DNA of 64,000 bases from Flammula alnicola (lineage: Eukaryota; Basidiomycota; Agaricomycetes; Agaricales; Strophariaceae). Each line of letters opens with the position of its first letter. Positions within the stretch are counted from its first letter, which is position 1. Positions 1-11,865 of this stretch are shown piece by piece. The notes under the pieces were generated by a model, which saw only the letters and a list, made by a program, of their open reading frames with translations, was not told where the DNA came from and ran no database searches. Location: assembly GCA_015499995.1 (NCBI GenBank), contig JADNRV010000020.1, positions 248,001 through 312,000 of the forward strand, given 5' to 3'. Both the position numbers and the translations under genes were made by a program.

Positions 1-118
1 GAAGAAAAGGTGTCGAAGTTGGGAAATACGATCAGTTTCCTGTTGCAGTTCGTTGATTAGCTTGTCTTTGCTTAAAGCCGAGAAGTAGAAATACTTACCG
101 GTAGGTACCTGATGAACA

Positions 119-673
119 TCAGGCATGCACGCTGGTAACCTTAACAGATACGTCGGAAGGCGAAGCCATACCGACGATGGAAGCGGGCAAAGCCACAAGT
201 TCGCGGCCCTTCACCGATGCGACGGCAGCGGTGGACTTGGTGAGGTCTATCTCGGGAATAATGCCCCTAGGAACCGCAGTAAGTGAGGGCTGGACCGCAA
301 GGTTGGCAATGTCGGTCCGCTCAGCGCGCGAGGCCCGGGGATTAAGGCTACCACTAGTACCAGCGATGGACAGCTTCATGGGGTCCACCGACGCGACGAT
401 GGCGACGCTGAGGTTGGCGAGGTTGTCCGCAGGCGCAGGCGCAGACGCATCCCGGAAAGCAGGCAGGGGACTCGCAGCTTGCCTTCTCCTCTTCGTAGGC
501 ACAGCAGCCCGCATGTCGAACTGCTTCAGCGTCTTGGTGCCGGTGACAATGTTCTGTATGTCTCGTCTTTCGAGCGACCTTCGGGAACGCCATGTGGGCT
601 TGGATGAGACACCCGCGAAGAGCGCGAAGAGTGAGATGAAGACGATCAAGCGGGTGAACATAGGCGTGAACAT
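119..673 (-). CDS. small secreted protein, unknown function
   Basis: This is a 184-residue single-exon frame. Residues 5-24 form a hydrophobic stretch (FTRLIVFISLFALFAGVSS) followed by KPTW, so a signal peptide and secretion are likely. After it come basic clusters (RSRRS, ERRD, KRRR) that could be Kex2-type processing sites. The rest is rich in Ala, Val, Ser and Pro with no recognised domain. Two loosely similar segments (ANLSVAIVASV and AVQPSLTAVP) hint at an internal repeat. On the coding strand, shortly after the stop, there is a good GTAAGT donor, so an intron in the 3' UTR or an alternative C-terminus is possible. The gene is divergent from SF3B4. I do not recognise the family. Confidence 0.55.
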   Translation of the reverse strand: MFTPMFTRLIVFISLFALFAGVSSKPTWRSRRSLERRDIQNIVTGTKTLKQFDMRAAVPTKRRRQAASPLPAFRDASAPAPADNLANLSVAIVASVDPMKLSIAGTSGSLNPRASRAERTDIANLAVQPSLTAVPRGIIPEIDLTKSTAAVASVKGRELVALPASIVGMASPSDVSVKVTSVHA

Positions 674-1278
674 GGCGATGACTGGGAAAGTGGGGGTGGT
701 ATAAACGAGGGTGATATAAACGAGGGTGGTTGAGGTCGTTTAAGTCTTCGAAACTTCGAATGTGCCGGGTTGACAAGGCAGTGGAGTTGTGCAGAGCAGA
801 ACTAAAGAATTAGGGAGAGAAGAGGGGGGCTTATATATCCCCGAGGCTGACACGAAAGGCAGAGGAGACCATTTCGAATGAAGCTTGAGTCAGCCATCTC
901 GCCATAATATTCCGGGTGGTTGACAGTTCTTGGATGCAAGTCAGCAATTTGAAGGCTTTAAAAGTCGATTGGGCCGGGTCAGCCTCCTAGGCTCTGTCGG
1001 GATACATTCCTGTTATCTTCTAGCCAGCCGCCACAGAGTGAAAAAATTCGAGGAAAAGATTCTTTGCAAACAGCATTTTGAGCATTAGGGTCAACATATG
1101 AGTTTCAAGTTGAGCGTTCCGATGCAGTTCGTTCTCGGAAGTTTCTTCCAAATTAAGAGTGCAAGAAGCCAACAACCCCAGAACCAAGCAGTCGCAAATA
1201 AAGTTTCTCGAGAGACGTTGTCACTTGTGACGTTGTTGGACTTGGCCATCGACATTTTCTAACACTCGCTTTGCTTTC
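674..1278. other. intergenic, divergent promoter region
   Basis: This stretch lies between the divergent secreted-protein gene and SF3B4. I see no convincing coding frame or RNA gene; it must contain both promoters and 5' UTRs. Confidence 0.6.
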
Positions 1279-2518
1279 ATGTCTCGACCACAAGATGATA
1301 GGAATCAGGAGGCTACTGTATATTTGGTAAGTGGCTCATTTCTACCACGTATACCAACGAAACCAACCAAGATTGCTAGGGAAACCTTGACGAGCGATGC
1401 ACAGACGCGTTAGTATGGGAATTGATGCTGCAGGCAGGCCCGGTCGGTACGTTGGAGGCCTCTGATGGTTTTGACAACTCTCTTATCTGTTAATCCGTGC
1501 AGTGAACGTGCATTTACCCAAGGACCGTATTTCAATGGCGCACCAAGGGTACGGTTTTTGCGAGTTCTTGACAGAAGAGGATGCAGAATACGCATGTAAG
1601 ATCATGAATCAAATTAAACTATGGGGTAAACCTATTCGGGTTAACAAGGTTCGTCCACAGGTTCTTCTGGATGCTATGGTTTTGTGTCTATATGCTGTCG
1701 TAGCCGATGGCCTGTATCTTTCATGTTGGCCTAATTGCTAATGACGCCTCTCAATGATAGGCCTCCTCGGATAAAAAGCAATTGGACGTTGGAGCGAATC
1801 TGTTCATTGGTAATCTGGATGAGAACGTGGACGAGAGACTGCTGTACGATACATTCAGTGCCTTCGGAATTATGGCAACAACGGCCAAGGTACGTGCCTT
1901 GCCTCCTCCTCTCTTCAAAATCTCACTATGCCGGCATAGATTGCCCGCGACCCAACCTCAGGGACTTCAAAAGGCTACGGCTTCGTGTCGTACACGGACT
2001 TCGAATCGTCAGACGCTGCAACGGAATCTATGAATGGCCAATTCCTCATGAACAAAGCGATCACAGTTCAGTATGCTTTCAAGAAAGAGGGCAAGGGCGA
2101 ACGCCACGGAACACCAGCAGAACGACTGCTCGCTGCACAAGCCCGCAAAAACAACGCTCTGCCAGTTGCTGCCCGGCCTCCTCCCGCTCCTATCGCCTTT
2201 GGCGCTCGGCCGCCCATGCCTGGATTCCAAGGTCCATACCAAGGGCAGTTCGCCGGCGCTCTCGCAGCTCCTCCTCCTCCGCCTGGTTTTACACCCCAGC
2301 AAACCATCATGCCGCAGATGCAGATGGGCATGCCGCCTCCTGGGATGGGTCCGCCAGGGATGGCTCCACCCATGGGTATGCCTGGCATGCAAGGAATGCC
2401 TATGCCCCCTCCTCCTCCGGGCATGCAGATGTACGGCGGCTTTCCACCGCCGCCACCTCCTGGTTTTGGAGGGCAATTCCCTCCTGGCCCTCCTCAGCAA
2501 CAACAGCCCCAGTATTAG
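1279..2518 (+). CDS. HSH49: splicing factor 3B subunit 4 (SF3B4 / Hsh49)
   Basis: Two-RRM protein of the SF3b complex of U2 snRNP, which helps anchor U2 at the branch site in the nucleus. Exons by phase-consistent splicing: 1279-1326, 1380-1446, 1503-1648, 1761-1889 and 1940-2518, giving 322 residues. RRM1 contains VYLGNLDE (RNP2, split by intron 1) and GYGFCEF (RNP1). RRM2 contains [19 protein letters not shown] and GYGFVSY. The C-terminal half is a Pro/Met/Gly-rich tail ([13 protein letters not shown]), as in human SF3B4. The start ATG is followed by [20 protein letters not shown], the usual family N-terminus. Length and domain order match the family closely. The gene runs tandem with EMC4, 296 bases downstream. 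Confidence 0.96.
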
Positions 2519-2814
2519 TGTCGCATTCTTGTACATTGTAGCTCACCGTAAATATACCTTTTTGAAGTTCTTACTGTTCGTTATGTTTGCCTTTGCATTC
2601 AACAAACTGATTTCATATTTTTAAAATCACTTTTTGATTTGGCCGATGGATTGCTGACGAGTAATAGTGCGTATCTTCGCGACTGGTCGATTGTCAGTGT
2701 CAGTGTCAGACTCAGCGTCGACAGTACCACGAATCACGTGCCACTGGCACTGAGCAGTGAGCACTCGCCGGCCACGGCAGCTAAGCTAAGACCACCTCTC
2801 TTGCTCTTCTCGTC

Positions 2815-3556
2815 ATGGCTCTAGATTACTCGAGCTTGGAGTCATCTTCCAGGTAAACCCCATGCATCTACTTTGAGTTTGATACTTATATTTATCTCGC
2901 AGATGGAAGAACCTCCCTCCGCCTCCTGGTTTCGCGAAGTCCTCGTCAGCAGTGAATTCCAATAACGAACTCTGCACTGTACATGGACTAAGTCATCTCC
3001 ATAGTTCAAAACACCTTCCAAGAAGGCTGCTATCTCTGCGGCATCTCATGATGCGTTGAAAGATAAACGCGCTTGGGACGTGGCGATCGGACCAGCGAAG
3101 TCTTTGCCAATGCAGGCCTTTATGCTGTACATGTCGGGAGGAGGAGTTCAGATTTTCAGCATTGGGATTGTGTTCATGCTATTGCTCTCACCATTTAAAG
3201 CCATAGCTGGTATAAATGAAGGTGAGCGTACCACGGTTCTTGCTTTGACCCGGATAGTCCTGTTGAGCTCTACTATCCTTTCAGCCTTCGCTCAATATGC
3301 ACCCTCAACAAAGAATCCAAACTCGATAACAACTCTGCCGCTACAGAAGATTGTGTATATACTATGCAATCTTCTTACTCTCGGTGTTGGCCTGTGGAAA
3401 TGTCGGTCTATGGGGCTGTTACCCACAGGGACGGGTGACTGGATTGCATTTGAAACTCGGGGAATGGTGCGCTCTCGGCTACATCCTAATATACACCTCC
3501 GATATCTGACCCTAAGTTTTCATTCATGTTAGGCACCAGAGACATCATTATTTTAA
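2815..3556 (+). CDS. EMC4: ER membrane protein complex subunit 4 (EMC4)
   Basis: Subunit of the ER membrane complex, an insertase for tail-anchored and multipass membrane proteins. Exons 2815-2852, 2903-2951, 3005-3221, 3285-3466 and 3533-3556 give 169 residues. Family signatures are visible: KDKRAWDVAIGPAKSLPMQ, then a hydrophobic segment (FSIGIVFMLLLSPFKAIAG), a second one (IVYILCNLLTLGVGLWKC) and the hallmark RSMGLLPTGTGDWIAFE. The last exon adds only APETSLF before the stop. The second intron could also start at a nearer GT, but that would make it 26 bases long, so the 53-base choice is preferred. Recognition is strong; the two N-terminal exons are less certain. Confidence 0.93.
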
Positions 3557-3906
3557 CATTCTCATCTTTGATCTCAGTGTCCACAGGGCATTAATACGAT
3601 GTTGGGCTTAGCATTCTGCCTGTTATTATTATGTGCCATCCCAGGTAAACATTTTAGTACACCAGATTCTTGAATGGATGAGACCATAAAGGACTCATCG
3701 AAGCACGAGTCCTTGATTAGCAACGAAATTCTCACTCTAGCTACGGTTGTGGTATCCAGTTCTCGTCCAGACTGAAGCCAGGGTGTAGACGTTGAGCTCA
3801 AGCTTTTCGCCTTCTTCAATGACAATTCGCATTACTGAGCTAGTTCAAGAATTTCACGTCAAAGGCCATACATAACACACATATTCTGGTAATAATGCCC
3901 GGCTTC
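3557..3906. other. convergent intergenic region
   Basis: 3' UTR space between the convergent EMC4 and amidohydrolase genes. Only a short unsupported minus-strand frame is present. Confidence 0.5.
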
Positions 3907-6900
3907 TCATTCCGCGTTAATAAGAGGCATGGTTTGTTTCACTCCATTTACTGGCCAAAATTCTACCATGGTGTTCGCGTCCCAAATTCTCCCACCTCTC
4001 GCTACGAAAAGTAGGCGACGGGTCTTGTTGCTAATCTCTCCTTCCAAGAGATCGACACCTGGAGGGTAAACAAGGAAATCTGCAAGTTTTCCGGGTGAGA
4101 GAGATCCCAGTGATGGGAACATCCCCAAGGTGTGCGCTCCAGAGGATGTAGCAGCTCGGATAACCTACGACGAACGCAAATCTTCAGCAAGCTAAAATAA
4201 AGGCCAAGACAAAGGTTGTGTACCTCATAATTGCTCAATCCGCCTTTCCCAGTAAATCCCATTTCAGCGTGGTAGTTGAGGCCAAGAGGTGGTTCTCCGT
4301 GTGCTCCAATATTTGCTAGCAATCCCTTGGACACCATGGCAGCAACAGAACGAGATGTGTTAAATAAGGCGAAAGCTAAGAATCGAATGAATAAAAAATG
4401 AATAAACGAGTTAGTTCTTCGAAAACAATATATTATACGAGTACATACATGCCATGGGTCGCGAAGTGGATTCAGTCAACCCTTCCAAAATATCATGTCT
4501 CGTGAAGCGGCGTAATCTAGGAGATAAATCAAGTTAGATAATGCCTGGTTAGAGAGAAAGAAAAAAAAAATACTTGGCATTGTTAGGTATATCTTGGGTG
4601 GCCCAGACAAGTTGTTCACCCCATGCACCGCCATAGTTGACGATGTGTGTTGGTGTTGCACCAGTTCCGCTTAAGGCATACAATGTCAGAACATCTTCAT
4701 ACAGTGTTGGTACAGGCAAGGCATGTTCCACGGTCGTCATTCCTGAAGAAAAATAAGAGTAACGCATATAGAATTAGATCTCTGAAGGGCCGGAAGAGGA
4801 AGAAAAGAACAGTACCATCGATAATATAGGTCAAGTCCCAGTCAAAGTTCATACCTCCTTCCGGCACACACAACATGCTCATGTTTTGAGCAACCTTCAA
4901 TAATCTTTGTCTCGAAGCTCTATACAGGTATGATATGTGGGTTTCTGGAATTGGACTGGGACTCGGAAACTTACCTTGAAGGAATATTGTAATTCTTGTA
5001 TGAAATACTCGCGGGACCACCCTCGGCCTTGATTCTCGTCAGAGCGGAAAACGCTTCATCCATGTCGACAATGTCTTGATGAATAGCAGGGGCTCCTGCT
5101 CCATAAATGACGTCTCCAACAGTGAATATGCGGGGCCCAATCATCTGCCCGTTCTCGATCCGAACTCGCTCGACGAAGCCATCCACTGTGTCTGCACTAG
5201 GACTAAGTCATTGAAGGATCAGCACACATCGCGCAAACGTTGAAAGGCGTCGACGCACTTGTGCAATGTGGTAACGCCGTACGCGAGGAAAGTCTCCATC
5301 TCCCAGGACTTTGCGGGATACCTGTCAGCGAAACCATCCCAATGGGCATGGACGTCAATAAAACCAGGAATGACGAAACCTGGATCGAGTTCATTATCAG
5401 ACTTGAACAGCAGCAGTGGAAAAGGACGGTAAACTGACCACCACTAGCGTCAATCACAGTAGCACCTGTAGGTATGGTATAGCTAGAAAGTGGCCCAATA
5501 GATTCGATGACGCCTCCGCGAACAGTCATCACACCGTCATAAAGCAAATCAGCTTCCTCGTCGCCGGACGCCATGGTGAGTAGGGTAGCATTTGTGATAA
5601 CGACAAGGTCAGAGTTGCTCTGTTCAACATCCAGCCAATCTTTGTGCACATGGGCTGCCTTCGCTGCTTGTTTCTTCAACCTTGCAATATCCGTCGTATG
5701 TTCAACATCGACCATCTGGAACTCGAGCAAAGACTTGACACAAGAAATGCCAAAAGTGGAGTGGTCTTTCTCTATGGCGGAAGAGCACTGCGTGAGCTTA
5801 GACACTTTCAAAGAATGCAAATATGGTCCTGTTGATAGGTATACGGTGTAAGTAGCATACCAAAAAAGACCGTTGGATTAAGAGACGTACCCAAAAACCA
5901 GAACAATGTTTTGCCATCCGGAGTCCAGGTGACATCGTGCCCTCCATCCAAGCTCAATCTAACCAGACCTTTAGTTGCGTTAGCGGGTTTTGACCAGACG
6001 GCCTCTCCTTTGCCCACACGATCTCCAGGGGCGAGGTAAACGTGGAAGAAGTCAACAAAAGCGATATTATCTACGGCAGAATGTCCTTTCTTCGTCAACG
6101 TCGCAGAAATGACGAGTTCTGAAGACATTTCTCCCGAAGCAAGGGTGGTATGAGGATACTTTCCGAACTTGTCAAGCTCCGCTGCGAAGTCGATGACGAA
6201 TGCACGGCTCGATTGTTGAACAAGTAGTTTCTTGTTGGTATCGATGAAGCGCATGTTGACACGATCCTCCGTATCAACCTCCGAAGGCACGAAGCGGATA
6301 TTCCGGATCTTTAAGGCATGATGGTTAATCGAGTGGGAGTCTGGAAGGTCGATGTCACCAATATAAAGTCCTGCTCCGCTGGTGGCCAGAATATCACCCG
6401 AGAGATAAGTACCACCGCTTTTGAAGAAGGCAATTGTCCTCTTCGAACCTTGGCATTCGCAGAGGATAGGCGAAAAGTAGCGGCCGAAAGGAAGACCCTC
6501 GATTTCATACGCCTTTCCAGCTTTCAGGTTCGCCAATTCGAATTTGGTGTACACCAAATCAGACCATCGAGCATGAAGGACGAAGTCGTCCTCTGCAGAC
6601 ACGAAGGAAGGTGAATAATATGGGGCACTTTCGTGTGTAACTGGGACCTTTTCAGCCTTCTTTGCACCAACTTTCTGCCAATATGTGAAACCACCGGCTT
6701 GGAACACGACTTTCTTTCCTTGGCTATCCACCCGAAGATCCTTGAACGACCGAACTTTCTGTGTTTCCTGAGTTTCGAATCCAACGACATCAGCTCCGCC
6801 ACGACGAGTCTCAGCGAGCCGTTTCTCGATATGTGCGGTGAAGCGAATAGGTCTCGGAGGGGCAAAAGAGGAGACAGTCTTCTCGCCTCGATGATTGGTG

Positions 6901-8478
6901 GTTAACGGCACGAAATATATCTGTCCTGCAGCCCAGATGACGACAGCTTCATCATTAGGAGTAAAGGCGAATGATGGATATGTTCCCATGGGGGCCGAGA
7001 CACCTGAGACGTCGTAGCTCAACCCATGCCAAACGTTATGAATCGAACCTGTCTCTAAGTCTCTGAAAATAGCATAAATGGAAGGTATGGATTGAAAATA
7101 GGAAAGACCACTCACTTGAGGACTAAAGCTTGTTTATCTCTAACACGGCGGACGAAAGCAAGAGTGCGCCCGTTGCGAGATAATTCTGGTCGGCTTGCTC
7201 CTCCAGGGAAGGAATCGACTAAAGTCTCGGTCGAACCGGTGGTTAGATTCCGTTGAAAAATGGCATATATTCCTTTGTAGACATCTACATGAATTGACCA
7301 TTAGCTCTCCATAATTTAATATCTTGGTTCTACTCAAAGACTCACCCTTGCTATACGTGAAATAAGACGAATCTACAACGTTCTTCGCGAATATGATGCT
7401 GTCGTTGCCCTTCCAAATGAACTGTTCTGGCCCTATCTGTTGATCGCCATAGCTAGCGGCGGCCCATCCCAACGGGAGTGTACGGCTGACCAAACGAGTA
7501 CCGGAACCAGCTTCTATTGACTGGGCTCCTTCAACACGCAAGTCTTTGAGAGATGGGACCACGTATTCCCAACCTTCGCCCGCGCCAAGAGACCGCTCGG
7601 ATGTGTACCACTTGGTGGCAATAACTTTGGAACCAGAAGGGTGGAAACGAGCATCGGTCACCCATCGGTACGTCTCATTCGTAACACGTCGAGCTGCGTT
7701 AATCGTGTCTGAGAAGAAAATCGTGAAATGCGTTTGAATGCATACCGTTGACACGCCCTTCCCTAATCAACCTATTACGTTTCCTCTGTGGGTCCTCTCT
7801 AACGCCCTGGGCCAGCAACTCCTCCTCCAACGCCTGTTCGCTAAGAGCGACATGTAGTTCTTGCTTGCTGCCTAATGTCCTGACATCCATCTCGTCGCAT
7901 CCTTTCCATTCCGTAACCCAAATATTCTCCACACCGAGCTCCGCATCGCTTCTGAACACAAGTCTGTCACCGGTTGGCGAAAAGTGAGGGTCCGAGTCGT
8001 GAGGGATGCCTAAAAAGATGGGGCGAGCGCTGATAACAGTGTCGCTGGAGTGCAGCGCCTGTCCGCCAGGAAGGCAATAAATGTCTCCAATCATGTCGAA
8101 GACTATGTCTCCCGACTTAGGATGGATATCGAGGCGCAAGAAAGTTCCTTCTTGAACGTCATACTCCAGTTTTCGCGGGTAAGCATAGTCGGTAGATATG
8201 TCCCAAGGTGTCTGAGGTCGAATAGGCCATATATTGTCTTTCCATTCCGATGCTGCATCGCTTTGGGTGAAGTTGAGCGCGACTCTTGAAGTGTCGCCCC
8301 GATGAAGTAAGGACCATGGTGTAGGGAGAACTGTCGATAGGGTTACCGCCGTGGAGAATAACGCGAGATAGGATAGTAATTGAAGGAATCGAATTTGTCG
8401 TTGACTTCCCTTCCTACTGTAAGCCGTTGGAGACGGAAGAACAGGTTGAACATCATAAGTTTTGCCTTGACGCCCCAT
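3907..8478 (-). CDS. membrane-anchored TolB/PD40-propeller amidohydrolase
   Basis: A large protein of roughly 1,300 residues in about 12 exons. The start (8478) gives a basic cytosolic N-terminus and one hydrophobic segment near residues 30-52 (LLSYLALFSTAVTLSTVL), suggesting a type II membrane anchor. The first ~900 residues show WD40/TolB-like propeller repeats such as DIVFDMIGDIYCLPGG, DPHFSPTGDRLVFRSDAELG, DARFHPSGSKVIATKWYTSE, YPSFAFTPNDEAVVIWAAGQ and GHDVTWTPDGKTLFWFLG. The C-terminal ~380 residues are an amidohydrolase: VDASGG..FVIPGFIDVHAHWDGF carries the metal-binding HxH, with later VEHALPVP, GAHGEPPLGLNYHAEMGF and the closing SPGKLADFLV. Known relatives are bacterial and fungal fusions whose substrates are largely undefined. 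Exon borders in the C-terminal part (small exons at about 4.45-5.2 kb) are by eye and may shift slightly. Confidence 0.85.
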
Positions 8479-9011
8479 GGTCCGAGAAAGTTACTAGAGT
8501 TACGCCTCTAGATCAGTCGTCGTGAGCAACCCTCCAACTTCAGTGTAAGAAAGAAGATAAGAGGTTCAGTTATCCTCGTGTATGAACTTCTCACATTGAC
8601 AGCCATCACAGGGTGCACATGGATAAGCCATACATCATCAAGCGCAAGTATACCGATGCCGGTGAGAAGATATGCATATGATAGAATAAACTGAAGGGCT
8701 GGTTCAACAATGGGTAGGTAGTTGGTAGTCAAAGAATTGTCGATTTTTACAGCTAAAATCATTGAACCTTGGTATGATCGCCGGGACCGGCAACATTATT
8801 ATACCAACAAGAAGCAGAGGACTGTTCTCCCGTTCCATTCACTTGCGGTCGACATCCAGCACTCAGCAATAGAGGCGCTTCTGTACGAAACAAACATACC
8901 CTGATCTGTAGACCCCTGCTTTCATGCTGCCATTTGACTTTTGCTGATAACTCGAGGCCATTTCCGTTGTTTCCTGTTTTCGCCACTTCCAAGTGATACC
9001 CAAGCGATACT
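8479..9011. other. intergenic, divergent promoter region
   Basis: Shared upstream region of the amidohydrolase (-) and the PLC-like gene (+). I see no coding frame I can support. Confidence 0.55.
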
Positions 9012-10741
9012 ATGCTCCTCACCATTCGAAACCTCTCGGACGACTCCATAATTGCGCATACATACCCAACGTCGTCCAAGTTTCACATTCATCGCGGTGA
9101 TAAACCAGCAGACTCCCAGAATCAATTCCTCCTGCAACCCTCTCTTGACTTCACGACATGCCTTCCAAAAGGTTTCAGACGAGAAATCATACTTCGACAT
9201 GCTAAGACTGCACCTGATGCATTGAACGTAACCCCTCCCGAAATTGAAAAGAAAGGCTTACTGGAGAAAGAATGGCATATTCATCCTGAAGGCTTCAAAA
9301 TACGATTTTCGATGACGTTTGCGGCGACTTGGCAAGTCATAGACGTTCCTCCAGGATGTCCATGGAGGATATTCACTAGTCGGGTGCCTCTCTTATCTTC
9401 ACTTTCGTATACATTTTCTGAAGCAGCACTCGACGAACTGCAGATCACACGGAGGCACCATAGACTCCTCATCCTGAGTCGTCGCAACCTTGGGTCTTTT
9501 CTGTCAGAATTGCCTGACCGTCTTCCATTATCTTCTCTTGCTCTCCCTGGTTCGTATTTTTATGGTTATATTGTATTTCAAGGCCATAGTGACACGGGGC
9601 TGGTTCCCTAGGTACACACGACACGTATGTATCATCGCACTGTCAAATGGCGCACCTCTTATGATACTTTATAGAATGGCATTCCATGGCTGGCCAATCT
9701 CACAGTGCCAATCCCCTTCAACATTGTTAAGCTCCCAACTCCATGGAGGTGTCCGTGTCATCGACATCCGTCTTGCTGTGATCCCACCCCCAACTCCGGC
9801 CAATACATCTCCAACTCAATCACAAGAGTTAATTGCCTACCATGGATTATGGCCTCAGCAAACGCCATTCCTCGCCATTCTAAATGATGTACATGCCTTT
9901 CTGACGTCCCCGATCGGTTCTAAAGAGACTATTATTATGTCCATAAAGCAAGAGGATTTCGCGATCACTCCTGCACCCTTATTTTCACAGCTTGTGCACG
10001 AAACCATCACTCGAGGGCCCGGAGGATGGATGGAGTCGAACGCGCCGATATCTGGGGTCAACAGGGGCATGTGGTTTTTAGAGAACCGCATTCCGAAGCT
10101 CGGAGAAGTCAGGGGCAAGGTGGTTATGTTAAGTCGATTTGGTGGGAACGGAGATGGGTGGGAAGGTGGGCTCGAGGGCCTTGGTATACACCCAACGACA
10201 TGGCCTGACAGCGAGAAGAATGGATTCGAATGGGAATTGAAGGGTACGCGTGTCAGGACGCACGATTGGTAAGTCAACTTCTTCCTTCTACCAAGTCTGC
10301 TGTTAAAAAATTCCATCTAGGTACGCAATACCCTCGTTCTTTTCTATTCCAGAGAAGGTGCAACTCGCGACCGTAAACCTCCTTCCTCCAACTGACGTGG
10401 CGCAACCCCTTCTGCCTATAACATATTTCTCAGCCGCTTCGTTCCCTCTCGCATTTCCGCCGACCGTCGCCAAGGGTTTCGGCTGGCCAAAATGGGGTCT
10501 GGGAGTCGAAGGCGTGAATAGCAAGTTTGGGGCATGGCTGCTCGACAAGCTAGGTGGTAGCACCTCTGTAAGCTCTCCGACCACAAAGGATGGCAAGCAA
10601 GAGCAAGCTGCAGCGGAAGAGCCGAGGATACGCGGGTGGAATTTCCTGGATTATTATTCTGAGCCTGAAGGCGGCGATCTTGTACCCCTGCTCGTCGAGT
10701 GCAACTTCCGGGGAAGGAAGATCGGCGAAGAGGGGTGGTAA
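9012..10741 (+). CDS. PI-PLC X-domain-like phosphodiesterase
   Basis: Exons 9012-9549, 9612-9624 (13 bases), 9675-10268 and 10321-10741 give 521 residues. The X-domain hallmark LPGTHDT is assembled across two introns, so the 13-base micro-exon supplies part of the catalytic GTHD motif. It is followed by the N-terminal half of the X barrel (QCQSPSTLLSSQLHGGVRVI, DIRL), then AYHG, SIKQEDF and a GKVVMLSRFGG strand, as in fungal PLC-like phosphodiesterases. The first 190 residues are a separate N-terminal region of unknown role. The protein ends NFLDYYSEPEGGDLVPLLVE, matching the family's final barrel strand and helix. I see no Y or C2 domain and no signal peptide, so this is not a canonical signalling PLC. 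The substrate cannot be told from sequence. Confidence 0.86.
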
Positions 10742-11377
10742 CTTGGATAGGACTTTGTCCTGGGTATTGTACTAATAAGCGAATACCCTGAGAATGCGGC
10801 TAACATGGCGTTATATAGTGGTGGAAGTGGGATTGTAAAGTTCGAGGATTATCTGACCCTACCTCCCCTGGTTTTGGGATTTTTTTAATGTTGCCACGAA
10901 CTCGTATGACGATGTAACACAAGGTTATATATTCACATCTGTACCCTCGAAATTCCCAGGAGGAGGATGGATCTAGGATATACAGTCATATCTTTTTCTC
11001 ATTTTTTTGGTGCTCGTAGACTCACCGTGACATCGCTTGCGAGATCTGCTGTGGTATTTTCTAGTGCTTGTTTACTTGAAGAGAAAGCATCATCCCTTGA
11101 ACATCATCCTTAACATCCTTTCAATGCTCAATTGCGAAAACTAGAGTACAGTCCGCTGACTAGTAAGGCGACCCGCTGCACTGCATCTTTTGAACCCTAT
11201 AGCCATACTCTTGTAGGGCAGTAGAATCACACAAAGTAGTACGTTCAATGGGCGCTAGTTCAAGTTGCTGGTCATAAATCCGCATCATGAGGCCGGGATG
11301 CCGCCCGGCCCGCATCCGCTAATGATATCATCGCGTGATCATCGATCCCTTTCAATAACAATGTAACACCAGTCTCA
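10742..11377. other. intergenic; original upstream region of the MIF-like gene
   Basis: No coding frame is supported. Before the retrotransposon inserted, the right end of this stretch was continuous with the sequence now at 16977 onward, so it probably holds displaced promoter elements of the MIF-like gene. Confidence 0.5.
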
Positions 11378-11382
11378 CCCAC
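11378..11382. repeat. target-site duplication, left copy (CCCAC)
   Basis: CCCAC precedes the 5' LTR and is repeated directly after the 3' LTR. A 5-base duplication is the expected integrase footprint for Ty1/copia. Confidence 0.9.
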
Positions 11383-11779
11383 TGTTGAGGGAACTAGGCA
11401 TAGCCCTTCACTAGGGTGTATGTATTCTTTCACTGTTATCTATTTCAATCCATTCTTTCTTACCTTATGCGGTGCGTAGCCGCGGCAGGCGGCTATCCCG
11501 CCTGCCACCGCCTACTTACCTACCCGCACGGTTATCTCGCCATCGCACGCGGCACTTGCCGCGTGCGGTTTATTTTCCTATCGATTACTTTCTGGTCCTC
11601 AGCCGTTTACACTCATCGTGCGACGTCTGAGGTCAGTCTATTATATTCAACATTCACTTATTCATTTAACTAAAATACTGTCCTATAGTTACTCACTGCG
11701 CTTCGTAACTTTAGGTATAATACAGCCGTTTACACTCATCGTGCGACGTCTGAGTTACTCACTGCGCTTCGTAACTTTA
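11383..11779 (+). repeat. 5' LTR of the copia element
   Basis: 397 bases, TGTTGAGG...CTTTA. It contains two GC-rich hairpins (11484-11506 and 11544-11567, the latter with 11-base perfect arms) in what is probably the transcribed part. Its 3' third has internal duplications: 11600-11631 recurs at 11723-11754, and 11688-11715 recurs at 11754-11781. Short open frames inside it recur in the other LTR and are not genes. Confidence 0.96.
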
Positions 11780-11793
11780 GGTTATGGGCCCCG
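11780..11793 (+). promoter_or_regulatory. primer-binding site, initiator-tRNA-Met half-molecule type
   Basis: GGTTATGGGCCCC follows the LTR immediately. It is complementary, with about one mismatch, to the anticodon stem-loop of initiator tRNA-Met, the internal 'half-tRNA' priming mode known from Drosophila copia, rather than to the tRNA 3' end. Confidence 0.8.
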
Positions 11794-11865
11794 CGTAAAT
11801 AGTTAACTCAGAAAACCCATCCGCGAATATCCTGCTAGGCTCAGCAGATCATAACGAAACAAAAC

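Noticed and set aside
11416..11673. 85-codon frame repeated at 16608-16865
   Set aside because: It lies inside both LTRs; the duplicate simply reflects LTR identity, not a gene pair.
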